DNA of 64,000 nucleotides from positions 54,369 to 118,368 of the forward strand of contig JAUIFE010000026.1 in the NCBI GenBank assembly GCA_030429565.1. The letters are read 5' to 3'. A model generated the notes under the pieces. That model worked only from the letters and a program-made list of their open reading frames with translations. It made no database searches and had not been told where the DNA came from. The stretch's first letter is position 1, and every line of letters starts with the position of its first letter. This DNA comes from Holophagae bacterium. GTDB taxonomy: Bacteria; Acidobacteriota; Holophagae; Acanthopleuribacterales; Acanthopleuribacteraceae. The translations under genes and the position numbers were made by a program. This document shows positions 1 through 7,726 of the stretch, in pieces.

Positions 1-865
1 CGCCGCCGATGGCAAGCGCTTTCGGCTGGGCCAGGATCTGGTCGCCGATGTCGCCGCCCAAGTGGGGCGAGTCTTCGTCGGAAACGCGGGTGACGATAAT
101 GCCGGCACAGATCGAAATGAACAGGGCCGGGATCTGGGAGATGAGACCGTCACCGATGGTCAGGATGGCGTATTTGGTGAGCGCTTCGCCCGCGGTCATG
201 CCTTTCTGCATGACGCCGATGGCGAGACCGCCGAGGATGTTGATGGCGGTAACGATCAGACCGGCGACCGCGTCACCCTTAACGAACTTCATGGCGCCGT
301 CCATCGCGCCGTAGAGTTGGCTCTCTTTTTCGACGTTGGTGCGGCGCCGTTTGGCTTCATTCATATCAATGGTGCCGGCCCGTAAGTCGGCGTCAATACT
401 CATCTGTTTGCCTGGCATCGCGTCCAAGGTGAAACGCGCGCCAACCTCGGCGACCCGTTCGGAACCCTTGGCGATTACCATGAACTGAACAATGGTGATG
501 ATGAGGAAAATGACGCCGCCGACGACGAAGTTCCCGGCGACGACGAGGTTGCCGAAGGTGTCGATAATGTCACCGGCATAGGCGTACAGCAAAATTTGGC
601 GCGTGGTGGTGATGTTCAGGGCGAGGCGGAACAAAGTGGTGAACAACAGCAGGGTCGGAAAGGACGACAGTGCGAGCGCTGAGGGAATGTACAGCGAGAG
701 CATGAGCAACGACACGGCGATGGCGAGGTTGCTGGCGATCAGGGCGTCGACCAAGAAGGGCGGCAACGGCAGGATCATCAGGGAGATGATCGCAATAATT
801 AGAACGGCCAAAACAATGTCGTTGTATTTGGTGGCCTTCATGATGACGGACTGAATCTTATTCAT
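1..865 (-). CDS. sctV: SctV, T3SS export-gate protein (partial, N-terminal 288 residues)
   Basis: This is the major inner-membrane export-gate component of the T3SS (YscV/LcrD/InvA/FlhA family), which forms a nonameric ring and hands substrates to the export channel. The visible part is the membrane half: a short N-terminus, then several hydrophobic helices starting near residue 15, and the conserved cytoplasmic loop with motifs such as TLFRLALNI, FVVGGVIF, FTLDAMPGKQMSIDADLR and GAMDGAMKFVKGDA. The gene runs off the left edge, so the cytoplasmic C-terminal domain is missing here. The ATG lies inside the last codons of sctY (8-nt overlap), which suggests translational coupling. The conserved loop distinguishes this from any non-export membrane protein. 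Flagellar FlhA is the only alternative and the flanking genes rule it out. Confidence 0.96.
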   Translation of the reverse strand, partial: MNKIQSVIMKATKYNDIVLAVLIIAIISLMILPLPPFLVDALIASNLAIAVSLLMLSLYIPSALALSSFPTLLLFTTLFRLALNITTTRQILLYAYAGDIIDTFGNLVVAGNFVVGGVIFLIITIVQFMVIAKGSERVAEVGARFTLDAMPGKQMSIDADLRAGTIDMNEAKRRRTNVEKESQLYGAMDGAMKFVKGDAVAGLIVTAINILGGLAIGVMQKGMTAGEALTKYAILTIGDGLISQIPALFISICAGIIVTRVSDEDSPHLGGDIGDQILAQPKALAIGG

Positions 866-1247
866 ACGGCAGAAGTTCCCCATCAAGCGGATTTACCGAG
901 TCGTTGTCGCGGGCGGCGACGAAGCGTTCGAGCATTTGGCGGGCCGACTCGGGTTGACCCAACCCCCACATGGCTTTGCTCTTAATCAAGAAGGCTTCGG
1001 CCTTGAAGGGGCCGGAATCAGGATTGTCGAGAAAGCGATCGGCCAAGAGCAGGCTCTGTTCGAACTTGCGTTGGACCAGGTAGGTATAGGCGAGGGAGCG
1101 CTGTAGGTGCGCATCGTTGGGAAACAGTTCCAGTAGGGCACGAAGCAGGACACCTGCTTTTTCTGTTTTCCCGTTTTTCAAGTAAAAGAAACCGAGCAAA
1201 GAGAGAAACTCTTTTTGTTGTTCGTCCATAAGTGTTTGGTGTCCCAT
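858..1247 (-). CDS. sctY: SctY, TPR-fold T3SS export chaperone (YscY family)
   Basis: The protein has 129 residues and is predicted to be helical TPR. In Yersinia, YscY binds YscX and the export gate SctV, and is needed for early secretion. The first third matches YscY closely in pattern: a QQ-EFL-L-G start followed by an A-(V/I)LL-ALL-L-P repeat. The gene lies immediately before sctV, as in Yersinia, and overlaps it by 8 nt. Two in-frame starts are possible (1247 or 1229). Neither has a strong Shine-Dalgarno sequence, and YscY homology begins at the second. Upstream there is no close gene. The repeat island at 1248-2527 separates sctY from sctX, its usual neighbour and binding partner, so sctY-sctV may depend on read-through or on a promoter within the island. 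Confidence 0.85.
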   Translation of the reverse strand: MGHQTLMDEQQKEFLSLLGFFYLKNGKTEKAGVLLRALLELFPNDAHLQRSLAYTYLVQRKFEQSLLLADRFLDNPDSGPFKAEAFLIKSKAMWGLGQPESARQMLERFVAARDNDSVNPLDGELLPYE

Positions 1248-1390
1248 GTTTTGGGGCGAAGAACCGGTGCCGAACCGAGGCCGGCGGGTACCACGCGTTT
1301 TCTTCTGGTTAAATGCTAGCTAGGAATTGTGGAACAAAAATGGAGAAAAAGGAAAAAAGGTTTTTTGGTTGAGGAGACGAAAACCCGGGG

Positions 1391-1710
1391 AGGAAGGGCG
1401 ATTTAGTTTGCTCCGTTCCTCAACTGGGTCCGCCTCGGAAGAATTGGCGCGCGGGATAGGGTTCTTGTTTTTCGAGCCTGGGTGCGATTTGGTTGGCGTT
1501 TTGGTTTGGTTTGCTTCGTGGGCATGGTTTCGCCTCGAGGGGTTCGTCTTTGATTGAGGAAAGGCGATTCGCGTTTTGACCCTTTTTGACCCGTTCCGCC
1601 CGACGGAATAAGCCGCCGCTTCGAAAGCGCGGGTAGGGTTCGCCCTCTTTGGTTAACACGCTTGGGCCACGGTAGTTCTTCGATTTAATTGGGTAGGAAG
1701 GGCGATTTTG
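1391..1710. repeat. Left arm of a large inverted repeat
   Basis: Read forward, this arm carries in order: GGAAGGGCGATTTAGTTTGC, GGGCATGGTTTCGCCTCGAG, GAAAGGCGAT, GACCCGTTCCGCCCGACGGA, TTCGAAAGCGCGGGTAGGGT, CGCTTGGG and GGGTAGGAAGGGCGATT. The reverse complement of 2249-2528 carries the same series in the same order. The left arm also contains an extra CCGCCTCGGAAGAATTGGCG module (about 1430-1450) that the right arm lacks at that point. Confidence 0.8.
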
Positions 1711-1730
1711 GGTTTACACCGGTCGTCGCC

Positions 1731-2188
1731 TGGGGCCGCCTCGGAAGAATTGGCGCGCGGGTTCGGGTTCTTGTTGTCCTGACCTGGCTGCGCGTTGTTG
1801 CTTTACCTTTTTGGGTGGCGATTGGGATTTTTCGTGTATCCCGAGGTTTTGCGCCCTGGTCTGGGAAATCCCTCGGGGCGGAATCAAGCAAGGTGGGGAA
1901 GCTGACTCAATCGCCCCCCAAAAAAAAATGGCATCGCGCAACCCTGTGTGGGTGAGCGTGGGGCCGCCTCGGAAGAATTGGCGCGCGGGTTCGGGTTCTT
2001 GTTGTCCTGACCTGGCTGCGCGTTGTTGTTTTTCTTTTTTGAGTGGCGATTGGGCTTTTTCGTGTATCCCGAGGTTTTGCGCCCTGGTCTGGGAAATCCC
2101 TCGGGGCGGAATCAAGCAAGGTGGGGAAGCTGACTCAATCGCCCCCCCCCAAAAAAAATGGCATCGCGCAACCCTGTGTGGGTGAGCG
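1731..2188. repeat. Two tandem 228/230-bp direct repeats
   Basis: Unit A (1731-1958) and unit B (1959-2188) are nearly identical along their length. Both start TGGGGCCGCCTCGGAAG and end near GTGTGGGTGAGCG. The clearest differences are in a mononucleotide pair: C6 then A9 in unit A (around 1914-1928), against C9 then A8 in unit B (around 2142-2158). There are also a few substitutions near 1801-1830 versus 2029-2058. Such tracts are typical sites of replication slippage. The period is close to a multiple of three, which is why long open frames run through both units. Confidence 0.9.
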
Positions 2189-2248
2189 TGGGGCGGCTGC
2201 GCGCCCATTCTTCCGAGGCGGAGCTGAGTTGCGTAGGGACCCTGATCT

Positions 2249-2528
2249 GAATCGCCCTTCCTACCCCGCATCATCGAAATGGCAGGGTGTCCCAAGCGAG
2301 CCAACCCAAAAGAGCAAACCCTACCCGCGCTTTCGAAGTGACGGCATCTTCCGTCGGGCGGAACGGGTCAAAAGGGGCCAAAACGCCCATCGCCTTTCCT
2401 TATAAAAAGGGGGAATCTCTCGAGGCGGAACCATGCCCACTCAGCAAGCTAAACAAAATCGCCCCGCAATCGCTCTCCGAGGCGGAACCATGCCCACTCA
2501 GCAAGCTAAACAAAATCGCCCTTCCTCC
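2249..2528. repeat. Right arm of the large inverted repeat, with an internal 50-bp duplication
   Basis: This arm is the imperfect inverted copy of 1391-1710. Near its outer end, a module of about 50 bp containing GAGGCGGAACCATGCCCACT and CAGCAAGCTAAACAAAATCG occurs twice in direct orientation (about 2418-2463 and 2477-2522). The arm abuts the sctX stop codon. A transcript running from sctX to sctY could therefore fold into a very long hairpin, which might reduce read-through into sctY-sctV. Confidence 0.8.
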
Positions 2529-2926
2529 TAGGCTTTGTGGAGGGTGTTGCGGTAGGTGCTTAGGAGCGTCATCAGGTCTTCTTCGCCGTCGAGGAGTTCG
2601 GCAGCTTCTTCCAATACTTTTTTGTTGGTCCAGGGACCCGCTTTTTTGGCCGCTTTGCGCAGTGCCGTGCGCGATTTTGTGATTAGGTCTCGGTAAACGG
2701 TTGGAATCAGAATGGTTTTGTCTTCTACTCGGGCTTGGAGTGAGTCGAGCAGGTGACTCTCCAAGTTCGGCGTACGCACCACTTTGTCCAGGTGTTGGCT
2801 GACCGGGTTCTCGCTCGGCAACAGTTGGCCGCGTTGCTGCGGCAAACGCGCATCGGCCTTGAGCTCGCCTTGGAAAATTTGTTCAATGCCGCGGTCGAAG
2901 GAAAAGAACTTAATCGGATCAGCCAT
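2528..2926 (-). CDS. sctX: SctX, early T3SS secretion substrate (YscX family)
   Basis: The protein has 132 residues and is assigned to YscX, a small secreted protein found only in Ysc-type systems, which pairs with SctY and SctV for export of early substrates. The match is by pattern: an early G-I-E motif, then a basic/proline stretch with LLPSENPVSQHLDKV (YscX: LPPDGHPVEPHLERL), a helical C-terminal half, and an ending LHKA (YscX: LHKV). Its position among sctW, sycN, sctY and sctV fits. The start at 2926 is chosen for a GAGG Shine-Dalgarno and because the upstream gene ends at 2937. An earlier in-frame ATG at 2989 would overlap that gene. The stop codon borders the repeat island. Confidence 0.75.
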   Translation of the reverse strand: MADPIKFFSFDRGIEQIFQGELKADARLPQQRGQLLPSENPVSQHLDKVVRTPNLESHLLDSLQARVEDKTILIPTVYRDLITKSRTALRKAAKKAGPWTNKKVLEEAAELLDGEEDLMTLLSTYRNTLHKA

Positions 2927-2936
2927 GGGTACCTCG

Positions 2937-3389
2937 CTAATGGGGGGAGTCGGTCGACGCGGCCGCGTCGGGTTCGGTTTGGATCTCAAAGGTCCAGCGG
3001 TTGGTGTCGCCCTCGCGTTGGTAATGGACGCGGTCTACCAAGTTGCGCATGAAGTAAATGCCGAGACCGCCGACGTGGCGGTCGTCGATGGAAGCGGTCA
3101 GATCGGGTTCGGGCACGGTGCTGGGGTCAAAGGGACAGCCGGCGTCGTGGAAAATGAGGCGAATAAGGCCTTGATGGTGCTCGGCGGTGAGGCGGATTTC
3201 GGCCGGATCCGGCGGCTGCGGCATGTCGCCATAAGCGTGATTAACGATATTGGCCGCCAACTCTTCAACCACCAAACCCATGTGCAGTACACGGCGCTGC
3301 TCGAGGCCGTAGCGGCCCATGAGCTGTTCAACCGTTTGCATGATGTCCCGTACCGAATCGATGCGGGCCGGCCAGGTGCGCTGGAACAT
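2937..3389 (-). CDS. RsbW/SpoIIAB-like anti-sigma serine kinase (HATPase_c_2)
   Basis: The protein has 150 residues and the GHKL ATPase fold of anti-sigma serine kinases. The N-box is EELAANIVNHAYG at about residues 42-54, the D-x-G region is HDAGCPFDP, and the G-box is GGLGIYFMRNL near the C-terminus. Such kinases hold a partner (classically a sigma factor) inactive and phosphorylate a STAS antagonist. The antagonist is the next gene upstream, about 100 bp away. In Bordetella, the comparable BtrW/BtrV pair controls T3SS activity, so the same role is inferred here. No sigma factor or PP2C phosphatase gene lies in the locus, so the target and the reset enzyme must be encoded elsewhere. The start at 3389 has an AAGG Shine-Dalgarno. 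Confidence 0.85.
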   Translation of the reverse strand: MFQRTWPARIDSVRDIMQTVEQLMGRYGLEQRRVLHMGLVVEELAANIVNHAYGDMPQPPDPAEIRLTAEHHQGLIRLIFHDAGCPFDPSTVPEPDLTASIDDRHVGGLGIYFMRNLVDRVHYQREGDTNRWTFEIQTEPDAAASTDSPH

Positions 3390-3493
3390 GAGGGGTACCT
3401 TCGGAAAAAGAGTGGGGGGATCGCGGGTCGACGGCACCGTGGCGTGACGTCACCCGAAGCAGGATCCGTGGGGCGAATCCGGGGCTTGGGCGG

Positions 3494-3826
3494 CTAGCCA
3501 AAGGCGGCTTTTGCGTCGTCCAAGTTTGTGTAAATTTTAATGATATTGTGGAAACCGGCCATTTCGATGATTTCGTGAACCTGGGGTTTGAGACCACACA
3601 AGACCAACTTACCCGTGCCTTGCACCTTTTTGGTGGCCAGCAGGATCACGCGCAAGCCGGCGCTGCTGATAAAAGGCACGTCGCTGAGTTCCATTACCAG
3701 GTTGGTGTCACCTTCGGCAATGGTTCGCATGGTTTTGTCTTCAAGGTCCGAGCAGGTTACCGAATCCAAGCGACCGACGACAAAGATAATCGCGGCGTTG
3801 TCCTGCTTCTCAATGTTAACCGTCAT
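3494..3826 (-). CDS. STAS-domain anti-anti-sigma factor (SpoIIAA/RsbV-like)
   Basis: This is a single STAS domain of 110 residues. The phosphorylation loop reads DVPFISSAGLRVIL at about residues 49-62. Aligned with SpoIIAA (FMDSSGL), the phosphorylatable serine is Ser55, and the usual preceding Asp is replaced by Ser54. The start at 3826 has a good AGGAAGAG Shine-Dalgarno. With the downstream kinase gene it forms a partner-switching pair, probably coupling secretion state or an external signal to T3SS expression or activity. The location between sycN and the kinase, in the same orientation and inside the sctW-sctX block, argues for a dedicated T3SS role. Confidence 0.88.
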   Translation of the reverse strand: MTVNIEKQDNAAIIFVVGRLDSVTCSDLEDKTMRTIAEGDTNLVMELSDVPFISSAGLRVILLATKKVQGTGKLVLCGLKPQVHEIIEMAGFHNIIKIYTNLDDAKAAFG

Positions 3827-3930
3827 GTTCTCTTCCTGTTGCAGTGGTTCTGTGGGCTGATCGTCGCGGCGGCGACCCCTCATCATAGAGGATCGGGTGT
3901 CACGGCGAAAAGGTTAATCCGCGTCGCGGG

Positions 3931-4293
3931 CTAGACGTTGTCGTGCAACTGAGTGAGGATCTCGAGGATGCGGTCCAAGTTGGGCGGCGAGAAGTCACTT
4001 TCGGGAATGACGGCAATGAAAATCAGGGTGTTGTCGTCGCGCATGGCGGCGGTGATGGGGAAGGGCAGGTTTTCGCGGTAATGGACGGCGCTCAAGGCGC
4101 GCGCCGCGTATTCGGTTTCGTAGGGCTGCTTCTCACGGCTTAGGTAAATGCGCACCGTGTCGTCGCCTTTCTCCAAATAAAGTGTGCCGGTCTTTTCGAT
4201 ATTCAGACAAACCACACCGTTGTGGTTAAAGTCTAAGTCGTTTATTTGGATGCTTTCGCCGAAGGTTCGCAAGGTATCTTCAACCCAGCTCAT
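3931..4293 (-). CDS. SycN-like class I T3SS chaperone for SctW
   Basis: This small acidic protein of 120 residues has the alpha/beta layout of CesT-class chaperones. Its start, MSWVEDTLRTFGESI, resembles SycN (MSWIE...), and the motif TGTLYLEKGDDTVRIYLSR parallels the SycN strand region SGTLQLEQ...LTLWLAR. In Yersinia, SycN and YscB bind the gatekeeper YopN. Here the gene directly follows sctW (54 bp gap) on the same strand, which supports the same partner. No YscB counterpart was found nearby, so the chaperone may act as a homodimer. Confidence 0.75.
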   Translation of the reverse strand: MSWVEDTLRTFGESIQINDLDFNHNGVVCLNIEKTGTLYLEKGDDTVRIYLSREKQPYETEYAARALSAVHYRENLPFPITAAMRDDNTLIFIAVIPESDFSPPNLDRILEILTQLHDNV

Positions 4294-4347
4294 GAATGGT
4301 GCTCCTTTTGGTGTGGTGGGACGTGACGGCGGACCGCCCGTCTCGGG

Positions 4348-5484
4348 TTAGTCTTCCGCGTCGAGCATTTCCTCTTCGCGGTCGATGGCGTCGTCGAGGG
4401 CTTCCTGGGTCACGTCGATTAACTTTTCGCGTTTCTCCATGTCCTCCTCGAAAATTTTGAGGGGCAGCTCTTTGATCATGCCGCCCATTTCGCGCAGGAA
4501 GTAGATCTGCGCTTCGATGGGGTCGCAGCCGAGTTGCGCGACCAACTTGGTGACGTGGTCCATGCGCAACCAGCGCTCAGATTTAAGGCCCATCAAACGG
4601 TTCATGAAGGCCTTGGTGTTCATTTTTAACGCCAAGCGATACGCTTTGCGGATTTTGCCCAGCAGTTCGTCACAGTTGCGGTGGATGTTCCCGAGCATTT
4701 CCAGCGAGTACAGATCGTCAATGATGCGTTTCAACTCTACGTGGGTCACCGAGGGGCCCTTCGACTGCAGCTCACTGCCGACGGCCTTAATCAGGAAATC
4801 GAGCGCCTTGCCGAATTCGGCCTCGCCGTAATTCTCCAAAATTTCGTTGTAGGTCTCGTGGAAACCTTCGTACTGGAGCACGGTGTCGCGGTAAAAATCA
4901 CGCAACTGCTGGGTGTCTTTCAGGCCTTGGGCCGAGAACTCCATGGCGTCGTCGGTGACATTAAAGCCGGCGCGAATTTCGGGCCCGCTCTCCTCCATGG
5001 CTAGGTCCATCGCCTCTTGCAAGGCTTCGCTGAGACCGGCCATTTCGGGATCGTCGGCGAGCATTTCCTTCGCGTAGGCCAGCGCGGCGTACTGCTGCGA
5101 AACATCCTTAAAGAACTTACCCACTTCCTGGCGCAACTGCTGCGGGTTCATGTTCTTGCCCATGCGTTTCAGGCTTTCCATGAACTTGTTCATTTGCTCA
5201 GGCTTGTCCATGTCCTTGAGCTTTTTAATGTAAAACTCGGCTTTTTCCATCGCCGTGGTGCGCAAACCCTTGGCGGCCGCGCGCCGTTTGCCCAACTTCT
5301 TTTCGACCTTCTCTGAAGCTTGGAACGTCATCTCTTCGGCGGCATCTTGTACCATCGACGCAGCATCCTTTTGCTGCCCTACTTTTTGGCCTTTAAACTC
5401 GCCGTTGGCTTGGGCGAAGGCCGCGAAGGCGTCGGATGACTGCAGGTGCTGCGCCTGCTGGTGAAAGTCGATGCGATCAATCAT
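4348..5484 (-). CDS. sctW: SctW, T3SS gatekeeper (fused YopN-TyeA type)
   Basis: The protein has 378 residues of the HrpJ/YopN/MxiC family, which blocks effector export until contact and sets the order of translocator and effector secretion. It has an N-terminal secretion/chaperone-binding region, a lysine-rich helical segment at about residues 60-100, the HrpJ-like core, and a C-terminal TyeA-like region (about 290-378) containing VAQLGCDPIEAQIYFLREM. YopN and TyeA are separate in Yersinia; here they are one chain, as in MxiC and SsaL. The start at 5484 has a strong GAGAGGA Shine-Dalgarno. The C-terminus is rich in Glu and Asp. Confidence 0.88.
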   Translation of the reverse strand: MIDRIDFHQQAQHLQSSDAFAAFAQANGEFKGQKVGQQKDAASMVQDAAEEMTFQASEKVEKKLGKRRAAAKGLRTTAMEKAEFYIKKLKDMDKPEQMNKFMESLKRMGKNMNPQQLRQEVGKFFKDVSQQYAALAYAKEMLADDPEMAGLSEALQEAMDLAMEESGPEIRAGFNVTDDAMEFSAQGLKDTQQLRDFYRDTVLQYEGFHETYNEILENYGEAEFGKALDFLIKAVGSELQSKGPSVTHVELKRIIDDLYSLEMLGNIHRNCDELLGKIRKAYRLALKMNTKAFMNRLMGLKSERWLRMDHVTKLVAQLGCDPIEAQIYFLREMGGMIKELPLKIFEEDMEKREKLIDVTQEALDDAIDREEEMLDAED

Positions 5485-5706
5485 GGGTTCCTCTCTTGAA
5501 GCGGGGGACGGGGTCCCGGTTGACCCGTGTTTCTGACAATCCTGTCGGAACGCGTCGGCAAGGGCCGCAAGGCGAACGACGATGGGGCGCGAGAAAACGA
5601 GCGGACGGCGAAGGTCGCGAGTGCTCCAGCCATCATTATTGACGAAAACTTGGTAGATAATGTGGAGGCGCGTCGTTTTTTTTGGGAAATTTGTGGGCGG
5701 GTGTCA

Positions 5707-7557
5707 TTACCACAAATGCAAACAGTCGCGAATTTCCGGTAGTGCGTAACCAAAGGAACACAGCGGCGCACCTGTGAGCCGACACTGCAGGCGGCCTTGC
5801 TCGTCTCGGCTCAAGCACAGCGCCAGTTCTAAGTGGTACCAGGACACCCGTGGTTCGGTTGCGTACCGGCGCTGGTCCTGCGCATCGCTCAGTGCGGCGA
5901 CGGCACGGGTGAAGGCGAGACCTAGCTGTAAACCCTTGGGTCCGGGGTTGAGGGTGACGTGAACGACGTCGGGTTGTGATTCGTCGGCTTCGAGGAACAC
6001 CGCTTCGCCGTCGGCAAACGCCAAGTCAAAACCTTGCCGGCGCGCGGCGATCAAAGCCGTCGTCCAATGGTCGGTGAGTAGATGGGTGAGCGCGATAAAG
6101 GCGGGTTCGGCCGTGTCGGCGCCGAAGCAATAGGCAGTCATGCGGCGCAGACCGGCACAGGCTGCCGCGCGCCAGGCGGCATCCGGTTCGGCTTCGCTGA
6201 AAATTAAGTGATCGGGGAACACCTGTTGGTCGAGAAAACCGGCGGGACACTGGATCGGCATCAGACCCAGATCTTCGATGAACCAATCATGGGGCGCGTC
6301 CTTGGGTTGCTCGCGACGGGCGTGGTCCAAGGCCGTTTGGAAGGCGTCGTGAAAAGCACCGTTGAGTGGACCCTGATGCGGTTTGGGTAAGTCGGCGTAA
6401 CGGGTGGCGTAATCGGCGGCGAGCCGACCGGGGTCCCTATCGGCCTCGTTCTCGGCCAGCCAAGCCGTGAGCGGTTCGCAACGCAGCATCAGAAAGTCCC
6501 AAACGCTGAGATTGTGCCTCAAACAGGCCGACCACAAACGCGCGGTCAATTGGGCTTCCTGCACGGCTTCAGCGCTGAGGTTGGTAGCGGCGGCGGCCTG
6601 ATGCAAACGCGTGACGGCGTCGAGCTCGCGCCACCAAGTGCGCACGGCGGGTGTCACCGGCAGGGTTAACTGACGACCGACGGCGTAGCGCAAGGCGCGT
6701 TTACCCGAGATCATCAGGCTAAAGGTACTGAAACCCCAGCGGCACAAAAGGTCGGTCAAACATTTGTTATGGTCGAGTGGCAGCAAGCGGGTGGTGCCTT
6801 CGTCGCCGGCGACGTAGATTTCCCAGGTATCTTCCTGACCGATGACGCCGTAGAAGGCGGCGATTTGTTGCAGTTTGGTGCGATGGGCACCCAAGCGCGT
6901 TGGCCTTTGCCACAGGTCGGTACGTTCTTCGAGGGTGGTCATGTGGGGGACGAAGGCTTGTAAACAACCCTGCATGCCGTGTAGTTGAATGGCGACCGTG
7001 GTTGGGACGCCCAGTTCGCGGCCGAGTGCGGCGGCGACGATTTCCTTGGCGGGGCCGCTCCCCAAAGGCGAACCCAAGTAAAAGAAACGCTGCTGCGCGG
7101 TGGCTTCGCGCAAAATGGTGCGGCGGCGGATGGGATCGCTGATCCATTGGGCGAGGTTGGCGGCAAGCGGGTGGTCGTCGGGATTGGCGACGGCGGCGGC
7201 TTGGTCCTCGGGAGGGGGCGCGTAATCCTCGCCGGCGTTTTTAAACAGGGCGATCGGTTGTGCATCGAGCGTGGGTCCGCGGCGATCATAAACCCAATAA
7301 TTACCCGAGGTGCCGTCGCTCTCGCGAATGAGTGGCACCGCGCGTGCCGCTGCGATCAGGGCCTCGGCTACAAGCGGATCGGTGACCAACAGTGAGAGTG
7401 GCACCGGTGTTGACGCGGGGCAGGCATGGTCTAGTTGTGCGGGCGACCAGCCCAGCTCGGCCAGCAAGGCGCGCGGCGCATCCGGCGGCGGCGGTTCCAG
7501 ACCGTCGCGCCAGGCGGTGAATTGGGCCAAAGCGGCAAGAGTACGGGGGTCGTGCAT
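5707..7557 (-). CDS. Putative T3SS-linked protein with a phosphatidylinositol 3/4-kinase-like domain
   Basis: The protein has 616 residues, and the only recognisable part is the N-terminal half. It resembles PI3/4-kinases: a glycine-rich strand (GTSGNYWVYD, about 83-91), a candidate ATP-binding lysine in ALFK (about 103-106), KEIVAAAL near 171, GVPTT near 183, and GCLQAFV at about 197-203. The Mg-binding LDH motif is at about 261-263. The catalytic loop seems degenerate: an Asp remains near 243, but the His and Asn of the usual DRHxxN are Trp and Tyr. It could therefore be a pseudokinase or a divergent Fic-like or lipid-kinase effector. Residues 270-616 match nothing I know. It lies between sctU and sctW on the same strand with no signal peptide. 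A role as a secreted effector is inferred from position only. Confidence 0.5.
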   Translation of the reverse strand: MHDPRTLAALAQFTAWRDGLEPPPPDAPRALLAELGWSPAQLDHACPASTPVPLSLLVTDPLVAEALIAAARAVPLIRESDGTSGNYWVYDRRGPTLDAQPIALFKNAGEDYAPPPEDQAAAVANPDDHPLAANLAQWISDPIRRRTILREATAQQRFFYLGSPLGSGPAKEIVAAALGRELGVPTTVAIQLHGMQGCLQAFVPHMTTLEERTDLWQRPTRLGAHRTKLQQIAAFYGVIGQEDTWEIYVAGDEGTTRLLPLDHNKCLTDLLCRWGFSTFSLMISGKRALRYAVGRQLTLPVTPAVRTWWRELDAVTRLHQAAAATNLSAEAVQEAQLTARLWSACLRHNLSVWDFLMLRCEPLTAWLAENEADRDPGRLAADYATRYADLPKPHQGPLNGAFHDAFQTALDHARREQPKDAPHDWFIEDLGLMPIQCPAGFLDQQVFPDHLIFSEAEPDAAWRAAACAGLRRMTAYCFGADTAEPAFIALTHLLTDHWTTALIAARRQGFDLAFADGEAVFLEADESQPDVVHVTLNPGPKGLQLGLAFTRAVAALSDAQDQRRYATEPRVSWYHLELALCLSRDEQGRLQCRLTGAPLCSFGYALPEIRDCLHLW

Positions 7558-7726
7558 GGCGGTTTAACCTAAGGGTGCGATTCGAATCGAGGCAACGGCG
7601 CTGGATGCAGGTGCGCCATGTGTCGGCAAAGCACAAGCGTCCTCGGTAAAGACGGCGCGCAGGGTCGCGGCGGCTTGCGGCCCACGCGTTGTGGGGATGC
7701 GCCGCCTCGCATCACGCCTTTTGGGC

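Larger units (their letters stand above)
1248..2527. repeat. Non-coding repeat island between sctX and sctY
   Basis: This 1.28-kb stretch inside the T3SS operon holds no believable gene. It is built from shared modules such as GGAAGGGCGATT and CCGCCTCGGAAGAATTGGCG in both orientations. The core is two tandem direct repeats (1731-1958 and 1959-2188). These are flanked by inverted, co-linear arms (about 1391-1710 and 2249-2528). The right arm stops at the sctX stop codon. Several open frames cross the island on both strands, but they only reflect repeat structure. It interrupts two genes that are adjacent in other Ysc systems, so it is probably an insertion or a locally amplified intergenic repeat. 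No transposase or terminal duplication was seen. Confidence 0.85.

Noticed and set aside
1714..2304. A 196-codon open frame on the minus strand through the tandem repeats
   Set aside because: It encodes the repeat twice, has frames open on both strands, shows no domain and is explained by a repeat length near a multiple of three.
1391..2528. The repeat island as a CRISPR array
   Set aside because: The units are over 200 bp, with no short repeats separated by unique spacers and no cas genes.
2784..3497. A long plus-strand open frame opposite the RsbW-like gene
   Set aside because: It is antisense to a gene with clear GHKL motifs, and its translation has no recognisable signature.
3494..3826. 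The STAS protein as a sulfate transporter fragment
   Set aside because: It is a complete stand-alone 110-residue domain with its own start, and the kinase partner is adjacent.
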